DNA of 64,000 nt from Pachyseris speciosa (taxonomy: Eukaryota; Cnidaria; Anthozoa; Scleractinia; Pachyseridae): assembly GCA_016490735.1 (NCBI GenBank), contig JAEMWC010000014.1, forward strand, positions 2,120,001-2,184,000. Direction: 5' to 3'. The notes beneath the pieces were generated by a model. The model was not told the origin of the DNA, ran no database searches, and worked only from the letters and a program-made list of their open reading frames with translations. Position numbers and translations under genes: made by a program. Below, piece by piece: positions 63,201 through 64,000 of this stretch. How positions within the stretch are numbered: the first letter of the stretch is position 1; every line of letters begins with the position of its first letter.

Positions 63201-63927
63201 TGTCCTTGTTGTTTGAATAAACTTTGTTTCAATGGATGATAACAAAGTACATGTACTGGAAGGTAACTTTTAGCTGATACTAATTTTAGCGGTCAACTGA
63301 ATGAAGAACTCAAGCTATTCACAAGGAAGAGTTCTCATGCTGACTGCAGATGACTGAACATTCTTGTTTAGTTCATAACCTGAATGTACTGGACCCTAAC
63401 CGAGTGAAATCTTTCTGATCAACTATCTCCTTTGTGTAGCCATCTTTAGTTAAAGTGCATTCAAGTTTTCAAAGAGTTTTTGCATTGCAAAAAGGTTTGT
63501 GACGTAAAATTGAGAATAGGCCCATGCCTCTCACAGCATGGTCATGGAGCCATGTGACTGCTAGTTTTGCTAACTTTACATAGCTTGAGCAACACATGAA
63601 AAGCAAAGTTTAGGTAGGTGAAAATGGTAAAATATGTTTGCTATACGTGGAAAGAATTATCTTTTCAAAAAAAGAGTTTTGCCTTTAGGTGCACGTTAAC
63701 AAAATCTGATTTGCATGAGGTGTCTCGAATAGTAAAATTAGGATGTCTAGGTCCATACCTGCAACATCTGCCTTGTTGAGAACCCCTAACAAACTATAAG
63801 CATTTGCATTTCCTGGTTGAGAAGGTGGTCATTATTTTCAATAACTTAGTCACAGACATTGTTTCTTTTTTCAGACCAAATGAAGTCAAGTGGCAGCTAA
63901 TGATAGCAAGTTGCTACAGAAGAAGTG
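31960..63927 (+). CDS. IFT88: IFT88, intraflagellar transport protein 88 (23 exons, 3' end beyond window)
   Basis: IFT88 is a TPR-repeat core subunit of the IFT-B complex that carries cargo in cilia and is needed for cilium assembly. Exons: 31960-32046, 37998-38063, 43168-43200, 43569-43619, 45534-45594, 46983-47070, 50054-50144, 50689-50793, 51317-51419, 51816-51930, 52380-52489, 53419-53540, 54510-54580, 54793-54879, 55147-55246, 58598-58684, 58794-58863, 59190-59306, 59884-59992, 60654-60692, 61130-61241, 62764-62879, 63875-63927. All phases join, giving 664 codons in frame. The family's N-terminal signature ([13 protein letters not shown]), the SMGRPTTG and ARPMTAVRA blocks, and TPR runs such as [40 protein letters not shown] and [14 protein letters not shown] are present. 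The start uses the first of two adjacent ATGs. Exons 2-5 are short and the linker is less conserved, so a small exon may be missed between 38.1 and 43.2 kb. About 150-180 C-terminal residues lie outside the window. Confidence 0.95.
32457..32647 (+). repeat. 5' LTR of the Gypsy element
   Basis: 191 bp, TG...CA ends, with a GTATAAAGG stretch that could serve as a TATA box. It differs from the 3' LTR by G/A at about 32493 and C/T at about 32636. Confidence 0.95.
32648..32665 (+). other. Primer-binding site
   Basis: TGGTGTCAGGTTACC follows directly after the LTR; TGG complements the CCA end of a tRNA primer. Which tRNA is not determined. Confidence 0.7.
32690..33445 (+). CDS. Gypsy gag protein
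   Basis: 251 codons. The N terminus is Gly/Ser-rich and low complexity, followed by a capsid-like helical region (residues about 35-205, with [11 protein letters not shown] and a conserved FAAYCQP segment) and a basic stretch before the zinc knuckle. The frame ends inside that zinc knuckle (CDFCGRMHD then stop); the rest of the Cys/His pattern continues in the next frame. In relatives gag and pol are usually read as one product at this point, so a frameshift mutation is likely. Confidence 0.85.
   Translation: MPGGGGAEQSSSSSSDILSARSAALFAFPPPAPLDIHNSNAAEKWKEFEQAWRNYSVAMKLHQEPETVQIATLLTVIGAEARKVFSTFTFVDDNHDRIQPVLESFAAYCQPLKNVPFERHKFYSRLQEVGGSYDHYRTVLRQLADRCEFETITADQILRDKLVFGIQDSKVRERLLREKNLSLQKTDEICRAHETMIQQMKVVGGASIGDTDLSDVNAFSKKPKGGKKWRGRFPRGSRVKTCDFCGRMHDV
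33414..34622 (+). pseudogene. Gypsy pol part 1: zinc knuckle, protease, reverse transcriptase
   Basis: The frame starts in the nucleocapsid zinc knuckle ([21 protein letters not shown] pattern of Cys and His), then an aspartic protease with [11 protein letters not shown] (active site at about 33681-33692) and the N-terminal half of the reverse transcriptase: [34 protein letters not shown] and the catalytic VADD box. A TGA stops the frame ten codons after that box; homology continues directly after it in the same frame, so it is a nonsense change in one long polyprotein. Confidence 0.9.
34629..35570 (+). pseudogene. Gypsy pol part 2: RT thumb and RNase H
   Basis: Continuation in the same frame after the TGA at 34621. 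It holds the RT connection ([27 protein letters not shown]) and an RNase H with its acidic residues in [32 protein letters not shown] and ADTLSRA. The frame ends at 35570, where a small deletion or frameshift moves homology into the next frame. Confidence 0.9.
35536..36642 (+). pseudogene. Gypsy pol part 3: integrase with damaged zinc finger
   Basis: The DDE core is intact: [14 protein letters not shown], then NGKAENAVK, with about 35 residues between the second and third acidic residues. A C-terminal domain with [15 protein letters not shown] follows, then a Pro/Thr-rich tail. The N-terminal HHCC zinc-binding region, normally about 40 residues before the core, is reduced to a scrambled stretch (about 35680-35750) without the two Cys; this probably reflects an internal deletion. 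On its own this copy should not integrate. Confidence 0.88.
36834..36843 (+). other. Polypurine tract
   Basis: AGAGGGAAGA lies directly before the 3' LTR, the usual place for plus-strand priming. Confidence 0.8.
36844..37034 (+). repeat. 3' LTR of the Gypsy element
   Basis: 191 bp, same ends and length as the 5' LTR, followed by the ACCTT target duplication. Confidence 0.95.
37140..37500. repeat. Penelope-like end with fold-back arms
   Basis: The minus strand reads like the 3' end found after the Penelope ORF at 48.5-48.7 kb (shared phrases include AAAGGTGTTTGTCATC and GCTATACTGCTGGTCTTC). From 37316 to 37500 it folds back on itself: CTGCATGTGAGTATAAG ... CCTCCAAT pairs with CCTCCAATCAACAACAG ... 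CTTATACTCACACGCAGCC. No ORF is left. Confidence 0.7.
37265..37309 (-). ncRNA. Hammerhead-like motif (best copy)
   Basis: Read on the minus strand: ATTGC, CTGATGA, an extra A, stem GACC/GGTC around an 11-nt loop, GAAAC, GTC, then GCGAT. ATTGC and GCGAT form a 5-bp stem I (one G-U). GAAAC-GTC gives a loopless ACGT that could form stem III only between two molecules, with GTC as the usual cleavage triplet. The extra A before stem II is not canonical. Confidence 0.45.
37650..37715 (-). repeat. tRNA-derived SINE head
   Basis: The minus strand reads TATAGCTCAGTGGTAGAGCA (A box) then GTTGCAGGTTCAACTC (B box). Lies in IFT88 intron 1 just after the Gypsy and Penelope sequences. Confidence 0.6.
38464..39570. 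repeat. SINE array: one inverted pair plus three direct copies
   Basis: A tRNA-derived SINE of about 253 bp. A minus-strand copy (tRNA-like part 38633-38698) faces a truncated plus copy (38702-38850) across a short centre, forming a palindrome of about 350 bp. Then full plus copies follow, with tRNA-like heads at 38913-38986, 39167-39240 and 39419-39492 (spacing 254 and 252 bp). Each head has TAGCTCAGTTGGTTAGAGCA and GGTTCAAACCCC. Each is followed by a T-run, then a block with GCAATTGCATAAATTGCGTT and a TTCATATATGATTCATTTC tail. The minus-strand ORFs 38841-39059 and 39095-39304 are read through the SINE. Confidence 0.85.
39571..41139. other. IFT88 intron 2, nothing firm
   Basis: AT-rich sequence with simple TACTTACA-type repeats at 39580-39780. 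No recognisable element, except that the short plus ORF 40719-40976 might be a decayed repeat. Nothing I can name. Confidence 0.4.
41151..41178 (-). ncRNA. Hammerhead-like motif, decayed
   Basis: The minus strand reads CTGATGA, extra A, GGGG/TCCC stem with TTAT loop, then AAAATGTC where the others have GAAA. It lies about 60 bp downstream of the Penelope GIY-YIG fragment on the same strand. Confidence 0.3.
41239..41840 (-). pseudogene. Penelope-like element fragment, GIY-YIG region
   Basis: Encodes a Cys-rich linker ([20 protein letters not shown]) and a GIY-YIG core ([27 protein letters not shown]). A frameshift near 41440-41480, in a CAA/GTT-repeat stretch, moves the rest ([19 protein letters not shown]) to another frame, ending at 41239. 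No polymerase part. Lies in IFT88 intron 2, antisense to the gene. Confidence 0.75.
41880..42310 (+). repeat. Two more copies of the 253-bp SINE family
   Basis: tRNA-like heads at 41949-42022 (TGGCTTCAAAGCTCAGTTGC) and 42198-42249 (TTCATAGCTCAGTTGGTTAG, with the B box deleted). More diverged than the 39-kb copies. Confidence 0.75.
42311..43167. other. IFT88 intron 2, end; nothing recognised
   Basis: AT-rich. GACAACCA-type phrases recur around 42665-42750. No exon or element end that I can support. Confidence 0.4.
43967..44260. mobile_element. Inverted-repeat element with GGTCAAGATGG arms
   Basis: GGTCAAGATGGCAGGATATT (about 43969) faces AATATCTCGCCATCTTGACC (about 44063). A further AAGCGGTCAAGATG copy and a GCAGGAGAATTGATTCATCT segment follow to about 44250. 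The latter reappears inverted at the right edge of the window (63958-64000). Confidence 0.55.
44475..45487. mobile_element. TTAA-flanked non-autonomous element (piggyBac-like)
   Basis: CCTATTGACTCC and GGTGCCAAAGGG form imperfect inverted ends, each bordered by TTAA (44471-44474, 45488-45491). The inner ORFs show no transposase. Ends reading CCCTTTG at TTAA fit piggyBac-type elements. Confidence 0.5.
45595..46119. other. IFT88 intron 5, first part
   Basis: No conserved exon or element end recognised. It may belong to the decayed piggyBac-like element that follows. Confidence 0.4.
46120..46431 (+). pseudogene. piggyBac-like transposase fragment
   Basis: The frame from about 46177 has [14 protein letters not shown], then [22 protein letters not shown]. 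This matches the N-terminal pattern of the piggyBac transposase domain (ETN-x-YA, then a conserved EF-x-GI segment). The catalytic Asp residues are not present, so only a remnant survives. Lies in IFT88 intron 5. Confidence 0.55.
47463..48475 (+). pseudogene. Penelope-like element: RT end and GIY-YIG nuclease
   Basis: Starts with the RT catalytic region ([26 protein letters not shown]). A short local duplication of CCTTGATAC around 47640-47680 shifts the frame. The second frame carries [20 protein letters not shown], a long linker, and a GIY-YIG domain ([30 protein letters not shown]). A TGA at about 48230 interrupts it; the same frame continues with [10 protein letters not shown] to a stop at 48475. 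Co-oriented with IFT88, in intron 6. Confidence 0.85.
48476..48730 (+). repeat. 3' terminal region of the 47.5-kb Penelope element
   Basis: Directly follows the GIY-YIG frame and matches 37.18-37.50 kb in both its CCTCCAATCAACAACAG part and its ACTCAGCTATCATTTGAAAC part. Penelope elements usually carry terminal repeats here. Confidence 0.7.
48598..48642 (+). ncRNA. Hammerhead-like motif
   Basis: ATCGC, CTGATGA, extra A, GACC/GGTC stem with the same 11-nt loop as at 37.27 kb, GAAAC, CTC, GCGAT. Stem I (ATCGC/GCGAT) is fully Watson-Crick here, but the GTC triplet reads CTC. Confidence 0.4.
48731..49810. repeat. Diverged relatives of the left-arm tandem unit
   Basis: AAGAAATTCTCCAAGAATTTGG-like and GCGGCCTTTTTGACCATCCG phrases, a pyrimidine tract, a tRNA-like segment (49605-49685) with GAGTTCAAATCCCGG, and a degraded hairpin (49757-49792) are all hallmarks of the 1-14.9 kb array in the same order. 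So the unit also exists as dispersed older copies. Confidence 0.6.
50221..50352. mobile_element. Palindromic MITE in IFT88 intron 7
   Basis: TATGTTGTGGTTCAATTTTA ... TTTTTATTTTC mirrors GAAAATAAAAATTGAACC ... TAAAATTGAACTACAACAT, with about 45 bp between the arms. Confidence 0.75.
52720..52752. repeat. (CTTT)n and poly-T tract
   Basis: CTTTCTTTCTTT followed by a run of about 20 T. Simple repeat in intron 11. Confidence 0.85.
54009..54356. mobile_element. Inverted-repeat element in IFT88 intron 12
   Basis: GGCCTCGGAGCATAACCATC ... TGCAATTCGATGGAAAC mirrors TTCAATCGAATTGCAG ... GGTTATGCACCGAGCCC over about 115 bp. The overlapping ORFs on both strands are by-products. Confidence 0.65.
55506..57848 (+). 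mobile_element. Merlin DNA transposon with 8-bp target duplication
   Basis: 2,343 bp. The ends are inverted: GGTAAAAGTGAAGAACAGCT against AGCTGTTCTTCACAATTACC. An 8-bp target duplication GAAAATAG lies at 55498-55505 and 57849-57856. Merlin elements make 8-9 bp duplications and encode an ISXO2/IS1016-type DDE transposase, whose decayed gene lies inside. Both ends carry dense arrays of the self-complementary 10-mers GTCGGCCGAC and GTTGGCCAAC (about 55538-55700 and 57700-57825). Confidence 0.85.
56060..56914 (+). pseudogene. Merlin transposase, frameshifted
   Basis: The ISXO2-like DDE domain is readable in two frames. The first Asp is in [15 protein letters not shown] (about 56431), the second in [11 protein letters not shown] (56631) and the Glu in [14 protein letters not shown] (56740). 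A frameshift near 56525 separates the first from the other two. The N-terminal zinc-binding part expected upstream (56060-56400) is unreadable beyond [12 protein letters not shown]. The enzyme is presumably dead. Confidence 0.75.
58080..58334 (+). pseudogene. Non-LTR retrotransposon 3' fragment (possible)
   Basis: The frame at 58140 reads [19 protein letters not shown], the pattern found at the C terminus of CR1/L2/RTE-type reverse transcriptase ORFs (FxPRTIxxWNxLP). Nothing upstream of it is recognisable. In IFT88 intron 15. Confidence 0.4.
59307..59883. other. IFT88 intron 18, nothing recognised
   Basis: AT-rich, no inverted repeat, tRNA-like box or coding similarity seen. Confidence 0.5.
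60031..60402. mobile_element. MITE in IFT88 intron 19
   Basis: TAGGGAGCTTTAGCAACAAGG ATGGCAAC (left) is opposed by GTCGCCATCC TCGTTGCTAAAG TTCACTA (right). No ORF. Confidence 0.65.
60977..61048. repeat. Near-perfect palindrome, about 34-bp arms
   Basis: CAGTTGGTCGCCATGATTTT CTTGTTTAGTTG is mirrored by CAACTAAACAAG AAAATCATGGCAACCAACTG with a minimal centre (TGCA). Single difference in the arms. Confidence 0.85.
61474..61850. mobile_element. TA-flanked pogo/Tigger-like MITE
   Basis: CAATCCAACCTCGATTATCC and GGATAATCGAGGTTCTACTG form the ends with TA on both sides. Several internal TTATCCGGAC/GTCCGGATAA repeats. This terminal sequence type is characteristic of pogo/Tigger elements. Confidence 0.75.
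62322..62452 (+). mobile_element. Truncated Merlin end
   Basis: GGTAAAAGTGAAGAACAGCT and the following GTCGGCCGAC/GTTGGCCAAC tandem match the left end of the 55.5-kb Merlin element. After about 130 bp the match stops and no right end follows. Confidence 0.75.
62453..62763. other. IFT88 intron 21, right part
   Basis: Begins with CTGAAGATGTCTTAGTGCCG, a phrase with the same CTGANGA - stem - GAAA layout as the Penelope ends; otherwise AT-rich without recognised elements. Confidence 0.35.
62880..63874. other. IFT88 intron 22, nothing recognised
   Basis: AT-rich, no inverted-repeat element, SINE head or coding similarity found by eye. Confidence 0.5.
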
Positions 63928-63957
63928 GTATGTATTAACTTAACCAATAATTATTAT

Positions 63958-64000
63958 GACTGGCTCTTTCAGTGGTCAAGATGAATCAATTCTCCTGCTG
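63958..64000 (-). repeat. Edge of a second copy of the 44.2-kb repeat, inverted
   Basis: CTGGCTCTTTCAGTGGTCAA and GATGAATCAATTCTCCTGCT match the reverse complement of 44208-44250 with few differences. It is cut by the window end. Confidence 0.7.

Overview
The window looks like nuclear DNA of an animal, most likely a cnidarian (anthozoan/coral type). It is AT-rich, its genes are split by GT/AG introns, and the introns are full of tRNA-derived SINEs, short inverted-repeat DNA transposons, Penelope-like elements with GIY-YIG domains, a Gypsy LTR element and a Merlin element. The species assignment is inference; nothing here looks bacterial.

Two conserved genes are present, arranged head to head around 31.8-31.96 kb. 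RMI1 (minus strand, about 18.75-31.80 kb) encodes the OB-fold scaffold of the BLM/TOP3A/RMI dissolvasome; nine exons are well supported and the terminal exon is uncertain. IFT88 (plus strand, from 31.96 kb past the right edge) encodes the TPR-rich core subunit of intraflagellar transport complex B; 23 exons were placed with matching splice phases and together give about 664 codons. The start codons are only 156 bp apart. The shared promoter holds E2F-like, NRF1-like and CRE-like motifs and half of an RFX X-box, which fits a DNA-repair gene back to back with a ciliary gene.

Region by region: 1-14.9 kb is a composite tandem repeat (period about 1.2-1.5 kb), each unit carrying two tRNA-like A/B-box modules, a GC-rich hairpin and homopolymer runs, with no credible gene. 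14.9-18.7 kb holds inverted-repeat elements. 18.7-31.8 kb is RMI1, its introns loaded with TA- or TTAA-flanked MITEs, SINEs and a Penelope GIY-YIG fragment. 31.96-64 kb is IFT88; intron 1 contains a 4.6-kb Gypsy element with 191-bp LTRs that differ at two positions and a 5-bp target duplication, although its reading frames are broken. Later introns hold a SINE array, two Penelope remnants, a piggyBac-like fragment, a complete-ended Merlin element (8-bp target duplication) nested inside another inverted-repeat element, and more MITEs.

The most unusual signal is a recurring short motif with the layout CTGAYGA - A - short stem-loop - GAAA - YGTC. It lies downstream of Penelope GIY-YIG ORFs or inside fold-back copies of their ends. 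It resembles a minimal hammerhead ribozyme with a loopless stem III, and two copies have a 5-bp stem I with one compensating difference. No computation could be run; all calls come from reading the sequence.
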